The notes under the pieces were generated by a model. It saw only the letters and a list, made by a program, of their open reading frames with translations, was not told the DNA's origin and made no database searches. The translations under genes and the position numbers were made by a program. This document shows, in pieces, positions 7,853 through 16,420 of a stretch of 64,000 nucleotides of DNA; the first letter of the stretch is position 1; each line of letters opens with the position of its first letter. Location: NCBI RefSeq assembly GCF_030291135.1, contig NZ_CP127409.1, positions 868,001 through 932,000 of the forward strand. The letters run 5' to 3'. This DNA is from Rhodanobacter thiooxydans. Lineage in GTDB: Bacteria; Pseudomonadota; Gammaproteobacteria; Xanthomonadales; Rhodanobacteraceae.

Positions 7853-8529
7853 AAACCTTGTCATCGTTGTTCGTCGATCCGGCCTTCGCGCTGGCGTTCC
7901 GTACGCTGCAGCCGCCGCCGGAAAAGCCGACGTCGCTGCTGGTGCTGCTGCACGGCGTGGGCGGCAACGAGGGCAACCTCGCCGCGCTCGGTGCCGAAGC
8001 GGGCAGCGACACGCTGGTGGTGCTGCCGCGTGGCCCGATCGCGCTGGGGCCGCAGGCGTTCGGCTGGTTCCGCGTCGCCTTCAGCGGCAACGGTCCGCAG
8101 ATCGTGGCGAGCGAAGCCGACGCCAGCCGCCGCATGCTGATCGACTTCATCGGGCAACTGCAGCAGGCGTACGGCATCGACGCGGCGCATACCGTCGTTG
8201 CCGGCTTCAGCCAGGGAGGCATCCTCAGCGCCAGCGTGGCGTTGACCGCGCCCGAACGCGTCGCCGCGTTCGCCGTGCTGGCCGGCCGCATCCTGCCGGA
8301 ACTCGAACCGCAGCTGGCCGACGCGCAGCGTCTGTCCACGCTGCGCGGCTACATCGCGCATGGCATGTACGACGACAAGCTCCCGCCGAGCTGGGCGCGG
8401 CGGGCGGATGACTGGCTCACTCGCCTCGGCGTCGCGCACGAGACGAAGCTCTATCCGACCGGGCACGAACTGGGTACGGCGATGCGCGCCGATTTCCTCG
8501 CCTGGCTGGCCCGGCACGACCCGCGCTGA
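7849..8529 (+). CDS. carboxylesterase/phospholipase-type alpha/beta hydrolase
   Basis: 226-aa hydrolase. LHGVGGN (34-40) forms the oxyanion loop, GFSQGG (119-124) carries the nucleophile S121, and HGMYDDKLPP and TGHELG carry the Asp and His. This is the YpfH/MhqD-like group; MhqD in Bacillus belongs to the hydroquinone stress regulon. Start overlaps the dioxygenase stop by 4 bp. It ends the cluster; a GC hairpin follows at 8542-8564. Natural substrate is unknown. Confidence 0.88.
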   Translation: MKTLSSLFVDPAFALAFRTLQPPPEKPTSLLVLLHGVGGNEGNLAALGAEAGSDTLVVLPRGPIALGPQAFGWFRVAFSGNGPQIVASEADASRRMLIDFIGQLQQAYGIDAAHTVVAGFSQGGILSASVALTAPERVAAFAVLAGRILPELEPQLADAQRLSTLRGYIAHGMYDDKLPPSWARRADDWLTRLGVAHETKLYPTGHELGTAMRADFLAWLARHDPR

Positions 8530-8541
8530 AACCGCCCTGAT

Positions 8542-8564
8542 GCGGGCGTGGCAGGAACGCCCGC
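8542..8564 (+). terminator. hairpin after the detoxification cluster
   Basis: Perfect 8-bp stem GCGGGCGT/ACGCCCGC with a 7-base loop, 13 bp after the esterase stop. There is no U-tract, so termination may be weak or Rho-assisted. Confidence 0.4.
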
Positions 8565-8704
8565 CATCCCGCGTGGTCGGCCGCATGCACGGCAGGCGGA
8601 CAGACCATGGTCGCCCGACTGCCCGCGTTTCGCCCCCGTCTGCCCGCTGCCGCGCCGCTGGCGCTGTTGTGATCGGCACTCCGGATCAAGGGAGTGTTGG
8701 GGAT

Positions 8705-10054
8705 ATGGGCAAGTGGACACAGACGGTGATGGCGAAGGTGCTGGGCATCGGCGTGCTGGCGTTGCTGATGACAATACCGTTGCTGCAGGTGAACGGACTG
8801 GTCAGTGAGCGCCAGCAGTTGCGCGAGACGGCGGTTGTGCAGATCGCGCAGGGGTGGGGTGGCCGGCAGGTGCTGGGCGGCCCGGTGCTGGTGGTGCCGA
8901 CCGTGCGCCCGATGCCAGCGGAAGGCATGACGACAGTGCCGTGGCAGGCCGGCAGCGAGAGCGTGCTGGCAGATGCGCTGCGGCTCGATGTGGCGATGGA
9001 TGTGCAGATGCGTGGCTACGGGATCTATACCGCGCCGGTATTCGTCGCCACGGTGAAGCTCGATGCGCAGTTCCGTGCGCAGGACCTGGCCCAATATCGC
9101 CAGGGCAGCAGTGCCCGGTGGCAGGGCGGCAAGGCCGAGCTGCGGCTGCCGGTCGGCGACTTGCGCGGCCTGCAGGAGGTCACCGGGCTGCGCGTCAACG
9201 GCCAGCCGGCGCGCTTCGAATCATCGGCCGAGCGGCTCGGCCTGTGGCCGACCGTGGTGGTGCCGATCGACCTGGATGCGCTGGGCGGGCAACCGATCGA
9301 CGTGCAGATCGGCCTGAAGCTGGCCGGTACCGAGGCGCTGCAGCTGTTGCCGCTGGCGCGCAGCACCGAGGTGACCATGCGCGCGCCGTGGCGCGACCCC
9401 AGCTTTGTCGGTGCGGCGCTGCCGCTGGAACACGCCATCGACACCCGCGGCTTCAACGCGCGCTGGCACCTGCTCGATCTCAACCGCAGCTATGGCCAGC
9501 ACTGGGTCGACAGCGATGCCGCGATGATCCCGGCGCTGGAGGCTTCCACCTTCGGCGTGCAGTTGTACCAGCCGGTCGACGTGTACCAGCGCAACGTGCG
9601 TGCGGGGAAATACGGGCTGCTGTTCATCGCGATGACTTTCGTCGCGTTCTTCCTGTTCGAGGTGCTCAAGCGGCTGCGCGTGCACCCGGTGCAATACCTG
9701 CTGGTCGGCGCGGCGCTGGCCACGTTCTACGTGGTGCTGCTGGCGTTGTCCGAGCAGATCGGCTTCGGCCCGGCGTATGCGCTGGCGGCGGTCGCGGTAG
9801 TCGTGCTGGTGGGCGGCTACGCGATGGCGGTGCTGCGCGCGCGGCGCGCCGGCCTGTTGCTGGGCGGTGTGCTGGGGCTGATCTACGCGGTGTTGTACGG
9901 GCTGATCGCGGCCGAGCAGTACGCACTGCTGATCGGCGCGCTGGTGCTGCTGGCGATGGTCGGCCTGATGATGTACCTGACCCGCCGCATCGACTGGTAT
10001 GCCTACGTACCCACGTCGACCGAGCCCTCAGCCGCTATCATGGACAAACCATGA
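8705..10054 (+). CDS. creD: CreD family inner-membrane protein
   Basis: 449 aa. An N-terminal membrane helix (about 8-26) is followed by a periplasmic region of about 300 residues that includes GGPVLVVPT, and then a C-terminal block of five to six membrane segments (about 320-430). This matches CreD, whose expression in enterics is under CreBC and which affects envelope integrity. No creB or creC adjoins it here. The ATG at 8705 follows AAGGGAG; an upstream in-frame extension is rejected. The stop overlaps tsaB by 4 bp (ATGA). Confidence 0.88.
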   Translation: MGKWTQTVMAKVLGIGVLALLMTIPLLQVNGLVSERQQLRETAVVQIAQGWGGRQVLGGPVLVVPTVRPMPAEGMTTVPWQAGSESVLADALRLDVAMDVQMRGYGIYTAPVFVATVKLDAQFRAQDLAQYRQGSSARWQGGKAELRLPVGDLRGLQEVTGLRVNGQPARFESSAERLGLWPTVVVPIDLDALGGQPIDVQIGLKLAGTEALQLLPLARSTEVTMRAPWRDPSFVGAALPLEHAIDTRGFNARWHLLDLNRSYGQHWVDSDAAMIPALEASTFGVQLYQPVDVYQRNVRAGKYGLLFIAMTFVAFFLFEVLKRLRVHPVQYLLVGAALATFYVVLLALSEQIGFGPAYALAAVAVVVLVGGYAMAVLRARRAGLLLGGVLGLIYAVLYGLIAAEQYALLIGALVLLAMVGLMMYLTRRIDWYAYVPTSTEPSAAIMDKP

Positions 10055-10743
10055 ATCTGCTCGCGATCGAAACCGCCACCGAAGCCTGCTCCGTCGCCCT
10101 GATCCACGGCGACGAACTGATCGCGCGCAGCGAGATCGCCCCGCGCCGGCACACCGAACTGGTGCTGCCGATGGCCGACGAGCTGCTGGCCGAAGCCGGC
10201 ATCGGTCGCCACGCGCTGGACGCGATCGCGGTAGGCCGCGGCCCCGGTGCGTTCACCGGCGTGCGCCTGGGCGTATCGCTGGCGCAGGGCATGGCGCTGG
10301 CGCTGGACCTGCCGGTGATCACCGTCTCCTCGCTGGCTGCACTGGCGCTGGAAGCGCCGGAGGAAGATGGCACCGCGATTCTCGCCGTGATCGACGCGCG
10401 CATGGGCGAAATCTACGCCGCCTGCTACCGCCGCGACGACGATGGCGGCCTGCTCGCGCTGGACGACGAGCGCATCTGCACCGCCGAGACGCTGGTGCTG
10501 CCCGAGGCTGGCGCATGGCAGGTCGTCGGCAGCGGCTGGGCCACCTACGCCGCCGTGTTGTCGCAACGCCTCACCGGCACCCTGCATTCCGCCGATGGCC
10601 TGCGCTATCCGCAGGCTGCACACGTTGCCGAGCTGGCGCTGCGCGAGTTCAAGACCGGCCACGCGCAGGCGCCGGAACTGGCGCTGCCGGTGTACCTGCG
10701 CGACAAGGTGGCGTTGACGCTGGTGGAGCAGGGCAAGGCCTGA
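10051..10743 (+). CDS. tsaB: tRNA threonylcarbamoyladenosine biosynthesis protein TsaB
   Basis: 230-aa ASKHA-fold protein, partner of TsaD and TsaE in making t6A at position 37 of ANN-decoding tRNAs. It opens MNLLAIETATEACSVAL and has GRGPGAFTGVRLG, the family signature. Length fits. It is translationally coupled to creD, an unusual partner, so an essential tRNA gene shares a transcript with an envelope protein. A C/G-rich palindrome follows at 10771. Confidence 0.94.
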   Translation: MNLLAIETATEACSVALIHGDELIARSEIAPRRHTELVLPMADELLAEAGIGRHALDAIAVGRGPGAFTGVRLGVSLAQGMALALDLPVITVSSLAALALEAPEEDGTAILAVIDARMGEIYAACYRRDDDGGLLALDDERICTAETLVLPEAGAWQVVGSGWATYAAVLSQRLTGTLHSADGLRYPQAAHVAELALREFKTGHAQAPELALPVYLRDKVALTLVEQGKA

Positions 10744-10770
10744 AGCCGTAGCGCAGGGACCAGGATGATG

Positions 10771-10794
10771 CCTTCCCCTGCCTGCAGGGGAAGG
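10771..10794. repeat. CCTTCCCCTG palindrome (intergenic repeat type A)
   Basis: 10-bp perfect stem with a 4-base loop between the convergent tsaB and yeiH. It is followed by a G-rich stretch (GGCGGATGGGGTGCTC). Related copies occur near 24.83, 41.53 and 46.85 kb. It may serve as a terminator or mRNA stabiliser. Confidence 0.6.
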
Positions 10795-10848
10795 TGCCGA
10801 AGGCGGATGGGGTGCTCTTGCTGGCGCTGCTTCCCCCGATTCCAGCAC

Positions 10849-11889
10849 TTACAGCCGCCCGATCACCAGCTGCACCAGCAAGCTGCTCACCGCCACCGCA
10901 ATCCACACGCCCAACCCCAGCAGGATCGGTCGCGCGCCGCTGGAAACCATCTTGCGCAGGTTCGCGGACAGGCCGATCGCGGTGAGCGCCACAATGATCA
11001 GGAATTCGGCGAGCAGGTGAATGGACGGCTGGACGGCCAGCGGGACCAGGCCGGCGGTGCGCACCGCCGAGGCGACCAGGAACCACAGGATGAACCACGG
11101 GAAGATGCTGGCGAGGCTGAACTGGCCGACGCTGCCGGCTTCGGCGTGCTTGCGCTTCTCACGCGCGGCGACCGCGAAGGCCAGCACCAGGCACACCGGG
11201 ATGATCAGCGTGGCGCGGGTCAGCTTGACGATGGTGGCGTAGTCGCCGGCGGCGTGGCTGTAGCTGTAGCCCGCGGCGACCACCGAGGAGGTGTCGTTGA
11301 TCGCGGTGCCGGCCCACAGGCCGAAGCCGAGGTCGCTCATGTGCATCAGGTGGCCGAGCAGCGGGAACAGCAGCACGGCGATCACGTTGAAAAGGAAGAT
11401 GGTGGAGATCGCGAAGGCGGTGTCGTGGTCGTCCGGACGGATGATCGGGGTGACCGCGGCGATCGCCGAGCCGCCGCAGATCGCGGTGCCGACGCCGATC
11501 AGAATCTTCAGCTTGTCGTGCACGCCGAGCCAGCGGCCGAGCAGCCAGGCGGCGAGGAAGGCCACGCTCATCGTCACCAGGGTCACCGACAGCGATTCGA
11601 GGCCGGTCTTCGCCACCTGGTCCAGGCTGAGCCCGAAGCCCAGCGCGATGATCGACCACTGCAGCACCTTCTTGCCGGTGAACGCGATGCCGGGGGTGTA
11701 GCGCTCGCCCGGCGACAGCAGGTTGCGCACCAGGATGCCCAGCACGATGCCGATCACCGGGCCGCCGATCAGCGGCAGCCAGCGCCCCAGCAGCAGCGCC
11801 AGCAGGCCGATCGCCACCGCCAGCAGCAGGCCGGGCGCGCGTTGCCGCAGCAGGTTGGGGAGGGTGGCGGGGATGGATGATGCGTTCAT
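10849..11889 (-). CDS. yeiH: YeiH family putative sulfate exporter
   Basis: 346-aa multi-pass membrane protein with about ten hydrophobic segments. Family signatures include GTAICGGSAIAA and AGTAINDTSSV. UPF0324/YeiH proteins are annotated as putative sulfate exporters by context, not by strong biochemistry. It is divergent from the LysR gene at 11990, as yeiH is from yeiE in enterics, so that regulator probably controls it. Confidence 0.9.
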   Translation of the reverse strand: MNASSIPATLPNLLRQRAPGLLLAVAIGLLALLLGRWLPLIGGPVIGIVLGILVRNLLSPGERYTPGIAFTGKKVLQWSIIALGFGLSLDQVAKTGLESLSVTLVTMSVAFLAAWLLGRWLGVHDKLKILIGVGTAICGGSAIAAVTPIIRPDDHDTAFAISTIFLFNVIAVLLFPLLGHLMHMSDLGFGLWAGTAINDTSSVVAAGYSYSHAAGDYATIVKLTRATLIIPVCLVLAFAVAAREKRKHAEAGSVGQFSLASIFPWFILWFLVASAVRTAGLVPLAVQPSIHLLAEFLIIVALTAIGLSANLRKMVSSGARPILLGLGVWIAVAVSSLLVQLVIGRL

Positions 11890-11989
11890 GCCTGGGCTCC
11901 AGTGATGGCGTCATTGTCCGCTTGCTCATCAATCAGGAAAATTTTGAAAATATGATCGGATGTATCAGGCGAGCTGATAGGATCGGCTG
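11890..11989. promoter_or_regulatory. divergent yeiH / LysR control region
   Basis: A 100-bp gap with an AT-rich core at about 11930-11960 containing the self-complementary AAAATTTT (11938-11945). It must hold both promoters and the LysR site. No -10/-35 pair is assigned. Confidence 0.35.
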
Positions 11990-12886
11990 GTGATCAACAT
12001 CAGCCCGCGCCAGCTGGACGTGTTCGTGCAGATCGCGCTGCACGGCAGCGTGCGTGCCGCTGCCGAATGCCTGCACCTGACCCAGCCGGCGGCCAGCATG
12101 GCGCTGGCGGAGATGGAGCGGCAGCTGGATGCGCCGCTGTTCGACCGCGAACGCGGTCGCCTGCGCCTGAACGCGCGCGGGCGCGAACTGCTGCCGCTGG
12201 CGCAGGAACTGCTGGAGCGGCACGCCGAGTTCGGCCGCCGCGGGCGCGAGGAGGGTGCGGCGCTGGGTGGCGAACTGCGCATCGGCGCCAGCAATACGGT
12301 GGGCAACTACCTGGTCGGCGAGCTGCTCGGTGGGTTCGTGCGCGCGCATCCGCAGGTGGCGATCCGCCTGCGCGTGGCGAACACCGAGACGATCGCCGCG
12401 GCGATGCTCGAACACAGCCTGGACATCGGCTGCGTCGAAGGCCCGGTGGCGCACCCGCTGCTGGAAGTACGGCCGTGGCGCGACGACCGGCTGGTGGTGT
12501 GCGCGCCGCCCGAGCATCCGCTGGCGCGCAAGCGCGGCCTGAAGCCGGCGGATTTCGCCGGCGCGCGCTGGGTGCTGCGCGAACCCGGCTCGGCCACCCG
12601 CGCCACCAGCGAGCGCGTGCTGGCGCAACTGCCGCCCGGCGAAACCGTGCTGGAACTGGACCAGATCGAGGCGATCAAGCAGGCCGTGGTGGCCGGCCTG
12701 GGCATTGCCTGCCTGCCCGCGGTGGCGGTTACCGATGCACTGGCGACCGGGCGGCTGAAGGCATTGAAGACGCCGTTCCTGGACCTGCGCCGCAAGCTGT
12801 CGCTGCTGCTGCACCGGCAGAAGTACCGCGGCGCGCTGCTGGATGCATTCATCGAGGGGATCGAGCTCGATCGCCCGAATCGCTGA
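11990..12886 (+). CDS. LysR-family regulator (YeiE/CysB-like), probably of yeiH
   Basis: 298 aa with an N-terminal HTH (about 5-62, with AAAECLHLTQPAASMALAEM) and an effector domain (about 90-290). YeiE-like proteins bind sulfite and control sulfur-related genes in enterics; the divergent yeiH supports this, but the ligand is inferred. An ATG at 11990 opens MINISPRQLDVF, the usual start for the group. A short CATGCCC palindrome (12888-12902) follows the stop. Confidence 0.87.
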   Translation: MINISPRQLDVFVQIALHGSVRAAAECLHLTQPAASMALAEMERQLDAPLFDRERGRLRLNARGRELLPLAQELLERHAEFGRRGREEGAALGGELRIGASNTVGNYLVGELLGGFVRAHPQVAIRLRVANTETIAAAMLEHSLDIGCVEGPVAHPLLEVRPWRDDRLVVCAPPEHPLARKRGLKPADFAGARWVLREPGSATRATSERVLAQLPPGETVLELDQIEAIKQAVVAGLGIACLPAVAVTDALATGRLKALKTPFLDLRRKLSLLLHRQKYRGALLDAFIEGIELDRPNR

Positions 12887-12934
12887 CCATGCCCCGGGCA
12901 TGTCGAACAGGGATGAGCCGCCGGAAGTGGGCGC

Positions 12935-14680
12935 TCAGTCCGGGGCGCTTGCGCCCACGATTTCGTTCAACATCGCCTCGGCCTGCTCGTGGGTATGCGC
13001 ACGCAGCAGTTGGGGGAGGTGGCGGCGCAGGTTGGCCTGGTCGAGCGTGGCGAGACGGTCGCGCACCTGCAGGATCTGCGCCGGGTGCATGCTGAACTCG
13101 TGGAGGCCGAGCAGAAGCAGCAGCGCGGTGAAGTTCACGTCGCCGGCGATCTCGCCGCACAGGCTGACCGGTTTCTTCGCGCGGCGGCCGGCGCCGAGCA
13201 CGTGCGAGATCAGCCGCAGCAGCGCCGGCTGCAGCGGGTTGTAGATGTTCTCCAGCGCGTCGTTGCCGCGGTCGGCGGCCAGCACATACTGGGCAAGGTC
13301 GTTGGTGCCGATGGCCAGGAAGTCGGCGTGTTCCAGCAGGGCGCGCACGTTGATCGCCGCTGCCGGCACCTCGATCATCGCGCCCAGCGGCAGTTTCTCG
13401 GGCAGGTCGATGTTCTCGCGCTTCAGGTCCTGCCGCGCCAGCTTGAACAGCGTGCGCACCGCGATCAGTTCGTCGGGCTGGGTCACCATCGGCACCAGCA
13501 CGCGCACCGGCCCGTAGCAGGCGGCGCGCAGGATCGCGCGGATCTGCGTGGTGAACACCGCCGGGTAGCGCAGCGACAGGCGCACGCCGCGCACGCCGAG
13601 CGCGGGGTTGTCCTCGCCGCGCAGGGCGAGCCCGGCGGCGTCGGCCTTGTCGGCGCCCAGGTCCAGCGTGCGGATGGTCACCGGCAGGCCGCCCATGCCC
13701 ATCACCAGGTCGCGGTAGGCGATGAACTGTTCGTCTTCCGACGGCAGCCCCTTGTGCTTGAGGAACAGGAACTCGGTGCGGTACAGGCCCACGCCGTCGG
13801 CGCCGCGGGCGCGCGCCATCGCCACGTCGGCCGGCGTTTCGGCGTTCGCCAGCAGGGCGATCTCGACGCCGTCGCGGGTGCGCGTGGGTGCGTTCGCCAG
13901 CTTGGCCAGCCGGCGCCCCTCGATCGCCGCCTCGCGCTGCCAGGCGCGGTAGCGCGACAGGTCCTGCGCGGCCGGATGCACGATCGCCTCGCCGTGCTCG
14001 GCGTCGAGCAGGATCAGGTCGTCGTCGTGGATGTTCGACAGCGCGTCGCGGGTGCCCACCAGCATCGGCAGGCCGAGGCTGCGCGCGAGGATCGCGCTGT
14101 GCGAGTACGCGCTGCCGGAACTGGCGACCACGCCGAGCAGGCCGTTGCCGGCCAGCTGCGCCATGTCGGCCGGTGCGATGGAGTCGGCGATCAAAATTTC
14201 GCCCACGCGCGCGGCCAGCTTGCGCTCCTCCGGACTGGTCTGCCGCTGCAGCGCGGAGATCACCCGGTTGATCACCTGCTCGACGTCTTCCTTGCGGCTG
14301 CGCAGGTAAGGGTCGTCCATCGCCTCGAACACGGCGGACAGCCGGTCGCGCTGTTTCTTCAGCGCGGCGCCGGGACGGTAGTGGCCGATCCGCACCAGGT
14401 CGTCCAGCCCGCGCAGCAGCTCGGCGTCGTCCAGCAGCAGGCTGTGCGCGTCGATGAACTCGTTGACCTCGCGCGCCAGCGCGCCGTGCAGCTTGCCGCG
14501 CAACTCGCGCAGTTCCTGCCGCGCGGTGTCCAGTGCCTGGTGCAGCTTCGCCAGTTCGCCTTCGATCTCTTCCTCGGCCAGCGGCCGGGTATCGACCGCG
14601 TAGCGGCTGGGCTGCACCAGCCGCGCACGGCCAAGCGCCATGCCGTGCGCGGCGATGGTGCCGGCGAGCAGGTGCCTCAC
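12935..14680 (-). CDS. ptsI: phosphoenolpyruvate-protein phosphotransferase (PTS enzyme I)
   Basis: 581 aa; transfers phosphate from PEP to HPr. The HPr-binding helical domain is about 25-145. The phosphohistidine is H194 in SAYSHSAILARSLG. The C-terminal TIM barrel has GLYRTEFLF and the catalytic Cys in SLCGEIAGD. Start is a GTG at 14680 with GGGAG at good distance; the in-frame ATG at 14746 lies inside a repeat and is rejected. Last gene of hprK-rapZ-EIIA-ptsH-ptsI. No sugar EIIB/EIIC is nearby, so the relay is probably regulatory. Confidence 0.93.
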   Translation of the reverse strand: MRHLLAGTIAAHGMALGRARLVQPSRYAVDTRPLAEEEIEGELAKLHQALDTARQELRELRGKLHGALAREVNEFIDAHSLLLDDAELLRGLDDLVRIGHYRPGAALKKQRDRLSAVFEAMDDPYLRSRKEDVEQVINRVISALQRQTSPEERKLAARVGEILIADSIAPADMAQLAGNGLLGVVASSGSAYSHSAILARSLGLPMLVGTRDALSNIHDDDLILLDAEHGEAIVHPAAQDLSRYRAWQREAAIEGRRLAKLANAPTRTRDGVEIALLANAETPADVAMARARGADGVGLYRTEFLFLKHKGLPSEDEQFIAYRDLVMGMGGLPVTIRTLDLGADKADAAGLALRGEDNPALGVRGVRLSLRYPAVFTTQIRAILRAACYGPVRVLVPMVTQPDELIAVRTLFKLARQDLKRENIDLPEKLPLGAMIEVPAAAINVRALLEHADFLAIGTNDLAQYVLAADRGNDALENIYNPLQPALLRLISHVLGAGRRAKKPVSLCGEIAGDVNFTALLLLLGLHEFSMHPAQILQVRDRLATLDQANLRRHLPQLLRAHTHEQAEAMLNEIVGASAPD

Positions 14681-14702
14681 GCCTGGCTCCCGCGGGGGCC
14701 AG

Positions 14703-14812
14703 GCACGGGAATCGGAAATAGGGAATGGGGAATGGGCAAGGTGCACAGCACGGCGCTTGCGCGCGCTCCGCTTCTCCCGACTCCCGATGCCCGATTTTCG
14801 ATTCCCTGCATC
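14703..14812. repeat. inverted pair of GGGAATCGG / TCCCGATT runs (repeat type B)
   Basis: The left arm (14703-14735) repeats GGGAATCGGA/GGGAATGGGG; the right arm (14774-14808) repeats ACTCCCGATG and CCCGATTTTCGATTCCC. The arms are roughly inverted around about 35 bp between ptsH and ptsI. A close relative of the right arm lies at 23515-23550. Such runs are common between genes in Xanthomonadales. The spacer includes GCTTGCGCGCGCTCCGC. Confidence 0.6.
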
Positions 14813-15082
14813 TCAAGCTCCCTCGTCGAACTTGCGCTCGAACAGCTCGACCACCGCGGCCAGCGCGGCTTCCTCATCGGGGCCGTCGGCGCGGACGGTC
14901 AGCGGGCTGCCGAGGCCGGCGGCCAGCATCATCACGCCCATGATGCTTTGTGCATTCACTTCGCGGCCCTTGCTGACCAGGTGCACGGTGGATTTGAAGC
15001 CCTGCACCAGTTGTACCAGCTTGGCCGAGGCGCGGGCGTGCAGGCCCAGCCGGTTGGTGATGACGATCTCCTTTTCAAGCAT
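14813..15082 (-). CDS. ptsH: phosphocarrier protein HPr
   Basis: 89 aa, full length. H15 (in NRLGLHARAS) is the site phosphorylated by enzyme I, and S46 (in AQSIMGVM) the site targeted by HPr kinase, which is encoded in the same operon. Both residues at canonical positions fix the ATG at 15082. It overlaps the end of the EIIA gene by 8 bp and is separated from ptsI by the repeat at 14703-14812. Confidence 0.95.
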   Translation of the reverse strand: MLEKEIVITNRLGLHARASAKLVQLVQGFKSTVHLVSKGREVNAQSIMGVMMLAAGLGSPLTVRADGPDEEAALAAVVELFERKFDEGA

Positions 15083-15467
15083 GGTCGATGAAGATCCCCC
15101 CGCGGCCACCGCTGGCCGCGATCTCGGCCAGCTCGTCCAGTGGTTTTTCCGCATAGTTGAGTACGCGCAGCAGCATCGGCAGGTTGAGGCCGGAGACGCA
15201 GCGAAGATGCACGCCGAGCGCGCCAAGTGACAGGCCGATGTTGCACGGCGTGGCGCCGTACAGGTCGGCCAGCACCAGGACGCCGGCACCGGTGTCGAGT
15301 TCGCGCGCGTGGCGCGCGGTGAGCTGGCGCATCACGTCCGGATCCGACTCGGGCGGGATTTCCACCGCCGCCACCTGCAACGGCAGCCGCGGCATCACGT
15401 GGTGCGCGGCGGAGATCAGCGCGTGGCCGACCGCCTCGTGGGTCATCAGCAGCACGCCGACGCTCAT
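15075..15467 (-). CDS. PTS EIIA component, mannose/sorbose class
   Basis: 130-aa EIIA-Man domain protein with the phosphorylatable H10 (MSVGVLLMTH) and DLYGATPCN, typical for the class. With no EIIB/EIIC in the window it probably takes phosphate from HPr for a regulatory role rather than sugar uptake. The ATG at 15467 gives the canonical N-terminus. It lies between rapZ (43-bp gap) and ptsH (8-bp overlap). Confidence 0.92.
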   Translation of the reverse strand: MSVGVLLMTHEAVGHALISAAHHVMPRLPLQVAAVEIPPESDPDVMRQLTARHARELDTGAGVLVLADLYGATPCNIGLSLGALGVHLRCVSGLNLPMLLRVLNYAEKPLDELAEIAASGGRGGIFIDHA

Positions 15468-15510
15468 GCCCGGCGGCCCGTGTGGATCGTGGTCGTGGAC
15501 GACATGGCCA

Positions 15511-16416
15511 TCACTCGAGCTCGCGGTGGAAGGTGAGCACGCCTTCGCGATGGCCGCGATAGTGGGCGGCGAGCTTCTCGACCAGGTAGACCGAGCGGTG
15601 GCGGCCGCCGGTGCAGCCGATCGAGATGGTCACGTAGCTGCGGTCGTCCTGCTCGAAGCGCGGCAGCCAGGCGTCCAGCCAGCGCGCGGTGTCGGTGAAG
15701 TATTCGCCGACCAGCGGTTCTGCATCGAGGAATTCGCGCACCGCTGCGTCCTTGCCCGACAGCGGGCGCAGGCGCGGGTGCCAATGCGGGTTCGGCAGGC
15801 AGCGCGCATCGAACACGAAGTCCGCGTCCAGTGGCAGCCCACGCTTGAACGCGAACGACTGGAACATCAGGGTCAGCCCCTCGGTGGCCTGCGCGTAGCC
15901 GGTGGCGACCAGCCGGCGCAGCTGGTGCACGTTGAGTTCGCTGGAGTCGATCACCTTCTCGGCGATCGCCATCAGCGGGCGCAGCAGTCGGCGCTCCTCG
16001 ACGATCGCGTCGGCCAGCGACACGCCGCGGGTGGCCAGCGGATGGCGGCGGCGGGTTTCCGAATAGCGCTTGATCAGCACGTCGTCGCGGCAGTCCAGGA
16101 AGATCAGGTGCACCTGCACGCCGGCGCCGGCCAGCTCCGACAGCACGGTCGGCATGTGCGCGAAGTCGGTGCCGCGGTTGCGCACGTCCACGCCCACCGC
16201 GATGCGCCGCGGCCGGCCGCGGCGGTCGCCGCTGGTGGCGGCGTTGACCAGTTGCGGCAGCAGCACCGACGGCAGGTTGTCGACGCAGTAGAACTCCAGG
16301 TCCTCCAGCGCGCGCAGCGCCACCGTCTTGCCGCCGCCGGACATGCCGGTCAGCACGATCAGGTGGATCTCGTGCGGGTCGACCAGCGTGCTGGGTGGGT
16401 AGGTGTCGTCGCTCAT
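15511..16416 (-). CDS. rapZ: RapZ-type nucleotide-binding protein
   Basis: 301 aa. Walker A is GMSGGGKT (24-31); the C-terminal domain carries SIGCTGGRHRSVYL, the RapZ hallmark. In enterics RapZ binds small RNAs and directs RNase E to control GlmS, linking PTS to cell-wall precursors. That role here is inferred. The start is 4 bp from the hprK stop on the same strand, so the two are co-translated. Confidence 0.94.
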   Translation of the reverse strand: MSDDTYPPSTLVDPHEIHLIVLTGMSGGGKTVALRALEDLEFYCVDNLPSVLLPQLVNAATSGDRRGRPRRIAVGVDVRNRGTDFAHMPTVLSELAGAGVQVHLIFLDCRDDVLIKRYSETRRRHPLATRGVSLADAIVEERRLLRPLMAIAEKVIDSSELNVHQLRRLVATGYAQATEGLTLMFQSFAFKRGLPLDADFVFDARCLPNPHWHPRLRPLSGKDAAVREFLDAEPLVGEYFTDTARWLDAWLPRFEQDDRSYVTISIGCTGGRHRSVYLVEKLAAHYRGHREGVLTFHRELE

Positions 16417-16420
16417 GCTT

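Noticed and set aside
10765-11880. A 371-codon plus-strand frame across yeiH
   Set aside because: Antisense to a clear ten-helix YeiH protein; translation is Asp/Arg/His/Gln-rich with no domain.
12888-12902. CATGCCCCGGGCATG as a regulator binding site
   Set aside because: It lies between two convergent gene ends, so a transcript-end role or chance is more likely.
12989-15091. A 700-codon open frame on the plus strand
   Set aside because: It lies antisense to ptsI and ptsH, which carry all catalytic motifs; the translation is Arg/His/Gln-rich low complexity, typical of GC-driven antisense frames.
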